A DNA stretch of 53,762 nt from Polynucleobacter sp. JS-Safj-400b-B2 (GTDB lineage Bacteria; Pseudomonadota; Gammaproteobacteria; Burkholderiales; Burkholderiaceae), in the NCBI RefSeq assembly GCF_018881975.1, contig NZ_JACVPJ010000004.1, forward strand, positions 266,290-320,051. The letters run 5' to 3'. The notes under the pieces were generated by a model. It was given only the letters and a program-made list of their open reading frames with translations, made no database searches and was not told where the DNA came from. The translations under genes were made by a program, and so were the position numbers. Below, piece after piece: positions 23,197-31,040 of the stretch (the stretch's first letter is position 1; the number at the start of each line of letters is the position of its first letter).

Positions 23197-24096
23197 ATGA
23201 GTAATCAATTAAAGCTGGGTTTTATTGGTCTTGGAATAATGGGTGGCCCTATGGCTGGCCATCTTGCAAATGCTGGCCATGAGGTGTTTATCAATACTCG
23301 CAGCAAGGTACCAGAAGTATTGGTAGCTTCATCTGCCGTGAAATGTACTTCACATCAAGAGGTTGCAAGTAAGGCAGACATTATTTTCATCATGGTGCCA
23401 GATACACCAGGTGTTGAAAAAGTATTGTTTGGCGATAAGGGTGTAGCCTCAGGATTATCTAAGGGCAAGATCGTAGTGGATATGAGCTCTATATCACCAA
23501 TTGCTACAAAAGAGTTTGCTCAGAAAATTAATGCCTTGGGTTGTGATTACTTAGATGCGCCTGTGTCGGGTGGTGAGCTAGGCGCCAAAAATGCAACCCT
23601 TTCTATTATGGTTGGTGGAGACGAGAAGGTCTTTGAGAAGGTGAAGCCTATATTTGATTTAATGGGTAAAAATATTAATCTGGTGGGTGGAAATGGCGAC
23701 GGCCAAACCGCAAAGGTTGCCAATCAAATTATTGTTGCTTTAAATATTGAGGCAGTAGCTGAGGCTCTTCTATTTGCCTCAAGGGCTGGCGCAGACCCTG
23801 CAAAAGTGCGTCAAGCTTTAATGGGTGGTTTTGCAAGCTCTAAGATATTAGAAGTACATGGTGAAAGAATGGTTAAGCGCACCTTTGATCCGGGCTTCAG
23901 AATAGAGTTGCATCAGAAAGATCTGAATCTTGCTCTGAGTAGCGCTAGAGCTCTGGGTGTTTCATTGCCCAATACTGCGACTGCGCAGGAATTATTTAAC
24001 TCTTGCGCTGCACATGGTGGCAAAGCCTGGGATCACTCTGCAATGGTTCGAGCTTTAGAGAAGCTTGCGAATTTTGAGATTGGACAAAAGGCCTAA
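23197..24096 (+). CDS. glxR: 2-hydroxy-3-oxopropionate (tartronate semialdehyde) reductase
   Basis: 299 residues, beta-hydroxyacid dehydrogenase family. Dinucleotide fold GFIGLGIMGGPM at the start, substrate loop 'DAPVSGGELGAKNATLSIMV' (substrate-binding DxPVSGG), catalytic Lys in 'GQTAKVANQIIVA'. It reduces tartronate semialdehyde to D-glycerate. Operon with hyi (27-bp gap, GGAG ribosome site). garR is the alternative name; the position after hyi favours glxR. Confidence 0.93.
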   Translation: MSNQLKLGFIGLGIMGGPMAGHLANAGHEVFINTRSKVPEVLVASSAVKCTSHQEVASKADIIFIMVPDTPGVEKVLFGDKGVASGLSKGKIVVDMSSISPIATKEFAQKINALGCDYLDAPVSGGELGAKNATLSIMVGGDEKVFEKVKPIFDLMGKNINLVGGNGDGQTAKVANQIIVALNIEAVAEALLFASRAGADPAKVRQALMGGFASSKILEVHGERMVKRTFDPGFRIELHQKDLNLALSSARALGVSLPNTATAQELFNSCAAHGGKAWDHSAMVRALEKLANFEIGQKA

Positions 24097-24105
24097 GCCA
24101 GCTCT

Positions 24106-24696
24106 ATGCCATCGACTTTAATTGTTTATTTGCATGGTTTTCGCTCTTCACCAAGATCAAGCAAGGCTGTTATGACTGGTGATGCTATTGCGGCCTTATC
24201 TACAGTTGAAAATCCAATAGATTGGTATTGCCCCCAACTGGTTGCTTCGCCTAAGTCTAGTATGGATAAGGTTATTGAGCATATTGAAGAATCAAAGCAT
24301 GATCGTCTGGTAGTTATTGGATCTTCTTTGGGCGGCTACTACGCAAATTATTTGGCTGAAAAATATGGTTGCAAGGCTGTAGCACTAAACCCGGCAGTAT
24401 GGGCGCCTAAGGAATTAGCTTCGCATGTTGGAATGCTAACGTCTTACGATACAAATGAGCCTTATGATTTTCGACCAGAATATATCGAAGAATTGAAGTC
24501 ACTTCAGGTTGAAGTAATTAGCGATGCCGCTCGTTATTTTCTGTTGGCGGCAAAAGGCGATGAGCTTTTAGATTGGCAGGAAATGGTTGATTTTTACCAA
24601 GGTGCCGAACAATTAGTGCTAGAAGGAAGCGATCATGGCATTGCAGACTATCCAGATCATTTACCCAGGGTCCTAAAGTTTATCTGTAAGCAGTAA
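24106..24696 (+). CDS. YqiA/YcfP-type esterase
   Basis: 196 residues, alpha/beta hydrolase of the UPF0227 group. YLHGF oxyanion motif (8-12), nucleophile GSSLGG (Ser74), Asp152 in AKGDELLD, His177 in GSDHGI. Size and the phrase 'SSKAVMTGDAI' fit the YqiA family of small bacterial esterases. It follows glxR by 9 bp, so it is in the same operon, though a link to glycerate metabolism is unknown. Confidence 0.88.
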   Translation: MPSTLIVYLHGFRSSPRSSKAVMTGDAIAALSTVENPIDWYCPQLVASPKSSMDKVIEHIEESKHDRLVVIGSSLGGYYANYLAEKYGCKAVALNPAVWAPKELASHVGMLTSYDTNEPYDFRPEYIEELKSLQVEVISDAARYFLLAAKGDELLDWQEMVDFYQGAEQLVLEGSDHGIADYPDHLPRVLKFICKQ

Positions 24697-24772
24697 TTGA
24701 TTGCCGCTTGCTTCTTCTGTAAGATGGTCTAAACGACTGCAGCTCATTTGCGCCGTCTAGAAAGGAGAGTTT

Positions 24773-25342
24773 GTGCTGAGCATCTTGAAATTAGACGCAG
24801 GTGGAATACCTCAAGGCTGGGTAAACGCAGAAGAGGCTACCAAACAATATGCTGACAATAGTGTTTTGTGGACTTTGGGCGATCCTATTTTTCAAATGCG
24901 TGGTGGCATTTCACGCTCTACTGGAAAACAATCCCTCATTGAGCTTCACTCCATTATTGCAGTGAAGGGTAGCGCCAAAATAAATTTATTTGATGTTGTG
25001 CCCGTTATCACAAAACACAAGCTCTTCAAGCGTGACCGCGGACTTTGCGCTTATTGCGGTGATGCGATTCAAGAAAATCAGGCAGAGGCTGAGCACATCA
25101 TTCCCAATAGTCGTGGTGGCAAATATAGCTGGATGAATTTGGTTATCTCCTGCAGGCCATGCAATCAAAGAAAAGGCAATCGCACGCCAGAACAGGCCGG
25201 CATGGCTTTGTTATATACGCCGTATTTACCTAGTCTCTATGAAGATATGATTCTAAAAGGTCGCAATATATTGGCTGATCAGATGGACTTCCTTGCTGCA
25301 AATCTTCCCAAGAACAGCCGCCTTTTAGAGAGCTTGCCCTGA
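24773..25342 (+). CDS. HNH endonuclease
   Basis: 189 residues from GTG at 24773, with AAAGGAG 6 nt upstream. The C-terminal half has a zinc-bound HNH module: C92-x-x-C95, 'AEAEHIIPNSRGGKYSW' with His108 and the Asn-containing 'MNLVISCRPCNQRKGNR' (C127, C130). Chromosomal HNH proteins of this length are common near house-keeping genes in betaproteobacteria; substrate unknown. Confidence 0.9.
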   Translation: MLSILKLDAGGIPQGWVNAEEATKQYADNSVLWTLGDPIFQMRGGISRSTGKQSLIELHSIIAVKGSAKINLFDVVPVITKHKLFKRDRGLCAYCGDAIQENQAEAEHIIPNSRGGKYSWMNLVISCRPCNQRKGNRTPEQAGMALLYTPYLPSLYEDMILKGRNILADQMDFLAANLPKNSRLLESLP

Positions 25343-25374
25343 ATCTAAGAGTAGGGCGAAAACATTTCTTTCAA

Positions 25375-26331
25375 TTGCCCAAGATCAATTCTCTGAGAAT
25401 TATTCTCGCAGCTTTGCTGCTGTCTTTAGCGGGTCATCTCTTTTTGTTTTTCGGCTTACCCTTTATTTCATATTCAGTTGCTCCGCCTATTGCGGATGAT
25501 TTAATTATTAAAACCGAATTAAAGGCCGAGCCGCCCAAAAAAATTCAGATGGCGAAAGCTGCAAAGAAAACCCCAAAGGAAACTTCATCAAGCAATCTTA
25601 CTGAGGATCGTAAATCCAATATTGATGGAGAGCAGAGTGGATCCAATAATCAATCAGGGGTTGCATTTAAGTTGCCAGAGTCAGGAATCATTTATTACGA
25701 TTCTTATCTTGATGGGCAAAGGCTCCAAACTGGAGAGATTGATTGGATTGTTGAGGGGAGCAGCTATCGTCTTTACGTCAATATCCCTTATGCATTTGTA
25801 GGTCCATTTGTTTTTGAGTCGCGCGGAACAGTAGATTCCTATGGAATTGCTCCCAGTATTTACTGGACGCAACGCGGTACAAAGACTCCCCGCTACTCAC
25901 GTTTTGATCGCAATGAAAAAGGGGAAGGGCAAATGTTTTTTTCAGAAAAGCCCGACTTCACCCCTGCGTTACTACCAGGAACTCAGGATCGCTTTAGTCT
26001 GATGTTTCAATTGGCTTCGTTATTAAATGGCGATAGCAAAATGGATGAGGCAGGCTCTATAAGGGCAATTCCAGTCGTTGACTACAACACCTTAGAGCTG
26101 TGGAACTTCAAAAGTTATGGTGAGACTACATCAGAAGATATCCCCAGTCTTGGTAAAGCCGTTAATCGCCATTACGCCTTAATGCAGCGTGAGAATGATC
26201 CATACAAGCGTCAGGTTGATATCTGGCTAGCAAAAGACTTGGAATGGCTTCCTGGCCGTATACGGTCCGTTGAGTCCAGCGGCAGGGTGCTTGAGCTTGT
26301 TTTTAAGCAAAAGAACCCTTTACCACCTTAA
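25375..26331 (+). CDS. DUF3108 domain periplasmic protein
   Basis: 318 residues with an N-terminal TM anchor (about 8-32), a Lys/Ser-rich linker and a DUF3108 domain of about 220 residues that begins at 'GIIYYDSYLDGQRLQTGE'. DUF3108 proteins lie in the envelope and their role is unknown. The TTG at 25375 is the only usable start seen near the N-terminus; the frame is open further upstream without a better start, so the true start is uncertain. Confidence 0.8.
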   Translation: MPKINSLRIILAALLLSLAGHLFLFFGLPFISYSVAPPIADDLIIKTELKAEPPKKIQMAKAAKKTPKETSSSNLTEDRKSNIDGEQSGSNNQSGVAFKLPESGIIYYDSYLDGQRLQTGEIDWIVEGSSYRLYVNIPYAFVGPFVFESRGTVDSYGIAPSIYWTQRGTKTPRYSRFDRNEKGEGQMFFSEKPDFTPALLPGTQDRFSLMFQLASLLNGDSKMDEAGSIRAIPVVDYNTLELWNFKSYGETTSEDIPSLGKAVNRHYALMQRENDPYKRQVDIWLAKDLEWLPGRIRSVESSGRVLELVFKQKNPLPP

Positions 26332-26345
26332 TAAATGCCCTAGTT

Positions 26346-26873
26346 TTAAAAACCAGAGCCTGATTTAGGATTTCGATTTTGATTGTTATGCCCCAATAGC
26401 GCACCCATCATGGTGTAAAGAGCTGCTCCAGACATAGATACAGCAAAAATTCCTGAGAATGAAATGATGATGGGCAGAATTCGCCATTGCTCTGAAAGTT
26501 TGTAATCGCCGTATCCAACAGTTGTATACATTTCGCCTGCAAAGTAGAAAGTCTGAGGATTAGTTGGGAAAACCTTCAAGGCCACGCAGATGTATGCCCA
26601 AACAACGATTTCAGTTAAATGTATTGCGATTACTAAAAGTATGGCTATAAAGTAAGAGAGAAAGCTTGCACCAAATATACGTCTCCTAGTCATGACGTCA
26701 TCGATGGCATGAAATGCCCCTGCAATACCCAAAACAACAACAGCATGAACTGCAAGCATGAGGCAGGCTGAAACCACCATAATCCAGATCTGACCATTTC
26801 CCATATCTGCATTGATCTCACCAAAGAGGGTTGCAAAGCTAGGGAGGTCTGCATTGTGAAATAGGCTGAACAT
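26346..26873 (-). CDS. Two-pore-helix potassium channel protein
   Basis: 175 residues with four hydrophobic segments (about 28-52, 69-98, pore loop, 133-155). The selectivity filter TTVGYGD (117-123) between the last two helices is the K+ channel signature (Ion_trans_2/KcsA type). No regulatory RCK domain follows. The gene is convergent with the DUF3108 gene with only 14 bp between them. Confidence 0.9.
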   Translation of the reverse strand: MFSLFHNADLPSFATLFGEINADMGNGQIWIMVVSACLMLAVHAVVVLGIAGAFHAIDDVMTRRRIFGASFLSYFIAILLVIAIHLTEIVVWAYICVALKVFPTNPQTFYFAGEMYTTVGYGDYKLSEQWRILPIIISFSGIFAVSMSGAALYTMMGALLGHNNQNRNPKSGSGF

Positions 26874-27230
26874 TGTCTAGGTTAAGTGGGTTAGATTACA
26901 AGAATATCTTATTTGACATAATAATGATTATACGCAGGACAAAAAAGATAGAGTGATTTACGTAGACACAGCGAAATCAGTCTATTGTGAAATCAAGCCA
27001 CCAAACCCCTTTCTGTTTAACTAGAATTAAAACTGATATTAGCATTAAACCATAGTCTATTGCATAAATATAGATCTATTTGATCTTTACTTACAACTAA
27101 AAGAGCTTAGGACAAACCCTGCGAGCGCTAATGAGTATCGGTCTGAACAATGCAAGCTGATTTCAATTTAGCTATAAAATTGAAACAGTAATTATATCAG
27201 TAATGGTAACTTAACAAATGGGCCAATCCA
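26874..27230. other. AT-rich intergenic stretch before the XRE regulator
   Basis: 357 bases without a gene. It contains the inverted repeat at 27161-27185 described separately and should hold divergent promoters for the channel (minus) and the regulator (plus). No other structure was recognised. Confidence 0.5.
27161..27185. promoter_or_regulatory. Inverted repeat upstream of the XRE regulator
   Basis: TTTCAATTT (27161-27169) and AAATTGAAA (27177-27185) are perfect 9-bp arms with a 7-bp spacer, 45 bp upstream of the regulator start. A natural operator for the XRE protein (autorepression) or an RNA hairpin; the spacing favours a dimeric operator. Confidence 0.45.
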
Positions 27231-27560
27231 ATGACAGCAATGAATAATCCGCAAACCCCAAGTCTAGACCCGGTTATTCTTAGTGAGCTTACAGAACAGG
27301 ATCAGGTGAAGCTAGATCTAATGCAGATCATTGCCCAGCAGCTATCGTTTTATAAATACAAGCAGTTTGAGGCTGCTCAGCACCTTGGAATCTCCCAGGC
27401 TAAGATTTCAAGCCTACTTAATGGGAAGACAGCTCTATTTAGTTGGGCCAAGCTCATTGGGTATATCAATCTTCTTGGTTGGGATGTGGATATTGTGATT
27501 CGCAGGCCTAGAAGCGCCAATTACTGCAAGACTGGCGTAACAACAGTGATACAGGCTTAA
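27231..27560 (+). CDS. XRE-family small DNA-binding protein (HTH_37, antitoxin-like)
   Basis: 109 residues. Helix-turn-helix 'KYKQFEAAQHLGISQAKISS' (about 40-60) followed by 'LLNGKTALFSWAKLIGYINL', a layout typical of HTH_37 antitoxin-like proteins (partners of RelE/HigB-type toxins). No toxin gene is adjacent in the window, so it is an orphan here. An ATG at 27240 is an alternative start. Confidence 0.75.
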   Translation: MTAMNNPQTPSLDPVILSELTEQDQVKLDLMQIIAQQLSFYKYKQFEAAQHLGISQAKISSLLNGKTALFSWAKLIGYINLLGWDVDIVIRRPRSANYCKTGVTTVIQA

Positions 27561-27655
27561 TCGATTCTGATGCTTGCGGGATATCATAGGTTTACCAGCA
27601 AGTTTTCTGTTAAGGCGACCTATAATAAAGCTTAAAGCGGTTTTTGGAGAAAGAT

Positions 27656-27874
27656 ATGACTACAGTGACATTTGACACCTTAGATGCTACCCGCAAATTG
27701 CGAGATGCTGGATTTGATGAGAAACAGGCTGAAACGGTTGTGCGAGTATTAGCCGAGGCTCAGTCTAATCTCGTTACTAAGGAGCATTTTGATGCCAAGT
27801 TTGATCGCCTGTACTGGATTCTTGGCGTATTGCTTGCACTTGCCATTGCCAACTTTTCAAAGCAATTTTTTTAA
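27656..27874 (+). CDS. Small coiled-coil/TM protein (DUF1640-like), copy 1
   Basis: 72 residues from the ATG at 27656, with GGAG 7 nt upstream. An N-terminal 'RDAGFDEKQAETVVRVLAEA' helix pair, a coiled-coil segment and a C-terminal TM helix (50-66) match the bacterial DUF1640/CCDC90-like layout. A related gene lies 88 bp downstream. Such proteins are frequent near toxin-like or phage genes; role unknown. Confidence 0.6.
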   Translation: MTTVTFDTLDATRKLRDAGFDEKQAETVVRVLAEAQSNLVTKEHFDAKFDRLYWILGVLLALAIANFSKQFF

Positions 27875-27961
27875 ACGCTCAGCCATTCAACGTAAATATC
27901 AAATGCACCCAGTGAGGTGCAGGCATTGGATTTAAATCGGCTTGGGGGGAAAGTGACTGCG

Positions 27962-28174
27962 ATGATTTCTGAGGTTTACGAAGCATTTCGCGCTGCGGGC
28001 GTACCCGATGATCAGGCTAAAGCTGCTGTAGAAGCCATTGCGGAAAATGACAACAGATTTACTGGTATCGAGAGAAAGCTTACTGAATTTGACGGCAAGT
28101 TTACTCTTTTGCAATGGATGGTTGGATTAAATTTGATATTTACCATGGCCATCGCCTGGAAAATTTTTAGTTAA
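27962..28174 (+). CDS. Small coiled-coil/TM protein (DUF1640-like), copy 2
   Basis: 70 residues from the ATG at 27962, preceded by GGGGGAAAG. A GTG 45 nt upstream is also in frame. The layout equals that of copy 1: 'RAAGVPDDQAKAAVEAIAEN', a coiled coil and a C-terminal TM helix (49-67). The two are diverged tandem paralogs. They may form a hetero-oligomer in the inner membrane; inference. Confidence 0.6.
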   Translation: MISEVYEAFRAAGVPDDQAKAAVEAIAENDNRFTGIERKLTEFDGKFTLLQWMVGLNLIFTMAIAWKIFS

Positions 28175-28230
28175 TTAGACCGAATGTGAATCGCCAAATG
28201 CACTTTTGAGCGTCTAAACATGATTTGACC

Positions 28231-28605
28231 TTATCCCAAAGTGGCAATCATCTCAATTTTTGGCGCAACCGTTCTGACAACCTTTTCGATGCCGTGACCA
28301 GGATTGACTCTTTTTTGCGAAATCAGCAGTCCAACTTTTTCCAAAAGCCCAATATCCTTAGTAATCGCTGAGCGTTCACGATGCAGCTTGACTGTTAATT
28401 GAGTAATCGATTTGGGCTCATCCATGACTTCTAGCATCAAGCTTCTGCGGGCTTCAGACAGAACCATAAACATCTCTTGAGGATCTTCAAACGAGAGTGT
28501 TGCCATTGCTTTAAATGACTCACCACGGTCCGCCTTTTGGGCAGCTTTACGTGCTCGTGTAAAAAAACTTTCAACCTTATCGGTGCGAATAATCATCTTA
28601 GTCAT
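28231..28605 (-). CDS. TumA-like HTH antitoxin
   Basis: 124 residues. The C-terminal 60 residues form a winged helix ('SITQLTVKLHRERSAITKDI' then 'LEKVGLLISQ'), the N-terminal part is a basic helix region. It begins 3 nt inside the end of the preceding toxin-like gene (ATGA overlap). HTH proteins of this type are the known partners of TumE/DUF6516 toxins. Toxin first, antitoxin second, with autoregulation at the palindrome upstream. Confidence 0.7.
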   Translation of the reverse strand: MTKMIIRTDKVESFFTRARKAAQKADRGESFKAMATLSFEDPQEMFMVLSEARRSLMLEVMDEPKSITQLTVKLHRERSAITKDIGLLEKVGLLISQKRVNPGHGIEKVVRTVAPKIEMIATLG

Positions 28606-28943
28606 TTCTTCCCCCTTTTATTTCCCGCAATAATTTCCTGCCACTCCCGTTCAAATCGCTCCAATGTTTGCTCATAACTCTCAAACTCGACTGGCGCCAC
28701 TTTACCCATATAGTGCCTGTGGTGATAATCGTGCGCATTATCAAACCCAAGCACCCTGCCATTGTCTTTTTGGCAAATCAATTTATTGATATATGCCAAG
28801 TTGTATCTAGTGACCATGGTCTTACCATCCTGCACATACCCCCACACCTCAAAACTTAAAAGGCCACCACCATTACTTGCCTTCAGGTGAAAAACCTCCC
28901 TCTCAATTAGGGATTCAGTTTTTGACCTCGTCTTTTTGTTCAT
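28602..28943 (-). CDS. TumE/DUF6516-like toxin
   Basis: 113 residues. The core 'RYNLAYINKLICQKDNGRVL' and the motif 'GFDNAHDYHHRHYMGKV' with clustered His are typical of the DUF6516/TumE group of putative toxins, some of which act as ribonucleases. Basic tail at the C-terminus. The stop overlaps the HTH gene. A 9-bp inverted repeat lies 15 bp upstream of its start. Confidence 0.7.
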   Translation of the reverse strand: MNKKTRSKTESLIEREVFHLKASNGGGLLSFEVWGYVQDGKTMVTRYNLAYINKLICQKDNGRVLGFDNAHDYHHRHYMGKVAPVEFESYEQTLERFEREWQEIIAGNKRGKK

Positions 28944-28957
28944 GATCTATCGTATCA

Positions 28958-28984
28958 CAGATATGCTATCAAATTGCATATCTG
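28958..28984. promoter_or_regulatory. Operator-like inverted repeat of the TumE/TumA operon
   Basis: CAGATATGC (28958-28966) and GCATATCTG (28976-28984) are perfect 9-bp arms with a 9-bp spacer; half-site centres lie 18 bp apart, on one helix face. It is 15 bp upstream of the toxin start, where an autoregulating antitoxin would bind. Confidence 0.6.
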
Positions 28985-28999
28985 ATAATAGGGGTGGCA

Positions 29000-29989
29000 T
29001 TAATTATCTGGAGGTTGATTTGGGTGGTGTAATTGATAGTGTCGCCCTTTCTTCAGAGCTTGATTGGCAAAGAGTTCGCCTCTAGGATGGTGTCTTGCAT
29101 GTACCTGGTGCAATCTAGCAATCGCTCTATGGGTATAGATCTGGGTAGTTTGTGCGCTCTTATGGCCAAGCAATTTTTGAATCACAATTAAGCTGGCGCC
29201 ACCATTCAAAAGATGTGTTGCAAATGAGTGGCGCAAGGTGTGCGGAGAAACTCTTTGGGTAATAGATGCGCGCCTAGCATGGAACGCCACAATCTCATAA
29301 CAAGTTCTATTGCTCAAGCCGCCGGCCGTAGATCTGCCTAAGAATACAAGATTGACCGCAACGCGAAGTGCATGCTGTATGCGTGATTGGCTTGGGCGAA
29401 CCTCTTCTAAGTAGCGAGTAAGCCAGAAAGCTGCGATGGCACCAAAAGGCACAATACGATCGCAATTGGATTTGCTGGTATGAGCCCGAACAATCAGGTA
29501 GCGATTCGGCAGAAATAAATTAGAAAGCTCCAGTAGCGTTAGCTCACTGACCCGTATTCCGGTGGCGTAGAGCAGCTCCAAAATCGCCTTGTTCCTTAGT
29601 CCAGCCTGCGTACCTACATCGGGCATATCCAGCAATATTTGGACCTGAGACTCAGAAAGAACGCTCGGAAGATCTTGTTGCCGAATAACGCTTTTAAGTC
29701 CTATACATGGGTTACGTCCAATTTTGCACTGTTGAAATAAATGCCGATAAAAATGGCGCAATACGCTAATGCGTAGATTGTGGGTACACACCCTGCCCGT
29801 CGCTTTAATTTCCAAAAAATCCGTGATGTCTTCAAAGGTGACGTTAGGTAGTTTTTTACCGCGACTAGAGCTAATCCACTTGCGAAATGAGCTCAGTTCG
29901 TTTTTGTATGTTTTGATGGTATTTTGGGACCATTGGTTATTTAGCCATCCGGCATCCAAGAAATCCTCTATTAATTGCTCGCATCGCAT
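29000..29989 (-). CDS. Tyrosine recombinase (XerC/D-like integrase)
   Basis: 329 residues. N-terminal SAM-like core-binding domain (1-105) and catalytic domain with all six residues: Arg146 in TGIRVSEL, Lys173, His250-x-x-Arg253 in [12 protein letters not shown], His276 in [10 protein letters not shown], Tyr285 as nucleophile. The extra C-terminal tail of about 35 residues is basic and His-rich. It could be the integrase of the right-hand accessory region; no matching attachment site was recognised. Upstream are two tiny membrane genes on the same strand. Confidence 0.92.
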   Translation of the reverse strand: MRCEQLIEDFLDAGWLNNQWSQNTIKTYKNELSSFRKWISSSRGKKLPNVTFEDITDFLEIKATGRVCTHNLRISVLRHFYRHLFQQCKIGRNPCIGLKSVIRQQDLPSVLSESQVQILLDMPDVGTQAGLRNKAILELLYATGIRVSELTLLELSNLFLPNRYLIVRAHTSKSNCDRIVPFGAIAAFWLTRYLEEVRPSQSRIQHALRVAVNLVFLGRSTAGGLSNRTCYEIVAFHARRASITQRVSPHTLRHSFATHLLNGGASLIVIQKLLGHKSAQTTQIYTHRAIARLHQVHARHHPRGELFANQALKKGRHYQLHHPNQPPDN

Positions 29990-30075
29990 TCATTATCTTT
30001 GCTGTAATCATTTCAAGCAAAAGATTTTAGACTTCACCAGCGATCCGATTGGAGTTGGGTATCCCGAGAAGGAAT

Positions 30076-30117
30076 TTACCCCATAAATACGGGGTAAGAT
30101 CTGCGCCTCATGCAGAT
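30076..30117. terminator. Two small hairpins between the recombinase and the tiny membrane genes
   Basis: TTACCCC (30076-30082) with GGGGTAA (30091-30097), and ATCTGC (30099-30104) with GCAGAT (30112-30117). They lie directly after the stop of the minus-strand gene at 30117. They may end or attenuate transcription toward the recombinase, but no clear T tract follows. Confidence 0.4.
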
Positions 30118-30245
30118 TACTTAGTCTTGTGTGAATCGTGCTTGCGCTTCTGGGCTCGCTTAATCAGGATATAAACGATGCAAGCGATAGCAATGAGATT
30201 TGCTATGAATAGATTTGTAAACAGCGGCGTAAAAATTTGACTCAT
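30117..30245 (-). CDS. Tiny single-TM protein (42 residues)
   Basis: ATG at 30245 overlaps the stop of the upstream tiny gene (TAATG) and has AAGGGG 7 nt upstream. The product is one TM helix (about 8-28, 'FTNLFIANLIAIACIVYILI') followed by a very basic tail (KRAQKRKHDSHKTK). Small single-TM proteins with a basic tail occur as toxins or as membrane regulators; I cannot tell which. Coupled to the next upstream gene. Confidence 0.55.
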   Translation of the reverse strand: MSQIFTPLFTNLFIANLIAIACIVYILIKRAQKRKHDSHKTK

Positions 30246-30424
30246 TATTCACCCCTTAATAAATAGCTTAACGTAAAAAATGAAGACGTAGTTGTTACCA
30301 AAATTACGGACTCCCAAATTTCGATTGATAGCCGACCTGAAAAGGCGGTGATGTAGGTAATTAAAGCCGCTATTGCCAGGGTATCCAGCGCCCTAGCAGC
30401 GCCCTCTCGTTGTTCTTTGTTCAT
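30245..30424 (-). CDS. Tiny two-TM protein (59 residues)
   Basis: ATG at 30424; the stop overlaps the next ATG by one base. The product has a charged start (MNKEQREGAARALD) and two hydrophobic helices (about 14-29 and 37-55), giving a hairpin membrane topology. No family recognised. No ribosome site is seen upstream, so expression could be leaderless or coupled. The two-gene arrangement with the single-TM protein recalls small holin-like or immunity-like modules; inference only. Confidence 0.5.
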   Translation of the reverse strand: MNKEQREGAARALDTLAIAALITYITAFSGRLSIEIWESVILVTTTSSFFTLSYLLRGE

Positions 30425-30643
30425 ATGATTAAAGTGTAAATGAGATTTTCATTGCCATGTGTGATGGTAAGGAATAAATTTATTTCGGCACTATAAAGTT
30501 TGTAAAAAATTAGAGGCGCTAGTAGCGCCCCACTCCCAGGTCGAAAATTTCGCCAGGTAATTTCGACTCAATCTCATTAATGACTTTTGCTTCGCCTGGC
30601 TCGCAAAAGTAGATTTAAAAATTTCCCCCAAACATCTTTAAGT

Positions 30644-30663
30644 GTGTGCTCGTTCGAGCACAC
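30644..30663. repeat. Perfect inverted repeat, 9-bp arms, TT spacer
   Basis: GTGTGCTCG (30644-30652) and CGAGCACAC (30655-30663). The 2-bp spacer is too short for an RNA loop, so a protein-binding site is more likely than a hairpin. Confidence 0.75.
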
Positions 30664-30683
30664 GATATTGATTTGCCAAGCTT

Positions 30684-30703
30684 GCAATGAACGGGTTCAT
30701 TGC
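30684..30703. repeat. Perfect inverted repeat, 9-bp arms, GG spacer
   Basis: GCAATGAAC (30684-30692) and GTTCATTGC (30695-30703). Same 9-2-9 geometry as the repeat 20 bp to the left but unrelated sequence; centre-to-centre distance is 40 bp, near four helical turns. Confidence 0.75.
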
Positions 30704-31040
30704 TGCGCCTGACAATAACTTTCAACCTCACAGTTGTACCGATCTTGGTTCTCTGTGTTCTACGGGTCGTTTAGGGCTCTTTGTGCTCATGTTTAGCACA
30801 AACGCCCCGCCCTTCAAGAGACTTTCGCGGCATAAAACGCCAGGGACCCACAAGAAATTTCTTGGTGTGCGTCCCTGACATTTATTCCACGGTTCTCTTG
30901 ACCCGCAGCCCCCATCGCCCTGCAGCTCGTCCAACCGTGAGGAACACCAAAACCCTTGAAGGATGTAAAGCAAGGAAAAAAGTTTTAGGGGGTAAAGGTG
31001 ATTTTTGCGGTTCTTTTAATTATTTAAAAAGGACAAGCAA

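Larger units (their letters stand above)
30425..31040. other. Highly structured 616-bp non-coding region upstream of the amidoligase operon
   Basis: No convincing gene. It holds several perfect inverted repeats: ACTTTTGC/GCAAAAGT (30583-30590, 30603-30610), two 9-2-9 repeats (30644-30663, 30684-30703), TTTGTGCT/AGCACAAA (30780-30787, 30795-30802), CAGGGAC/GTCCCTG (30841-30847, 30871-30877) around a 14-bp palindrome (30851-30864), and CACGGTT/AACCGTG (30888-30894, 30933-30939). Candidates are a long structured RNA leader, a free small RNA, or an origin of replication or transfer. AAAGGA before 31041 serves the next gene. Confidence 0.6.

Noticed and set aside
30687..30973. Short ORFs on both strands inside the structured region 30687-30973
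   Set aside because: They have no ribosome site, a Pro/Arg-rich composition typical of shadow frames, and they cross the inverted repeats.
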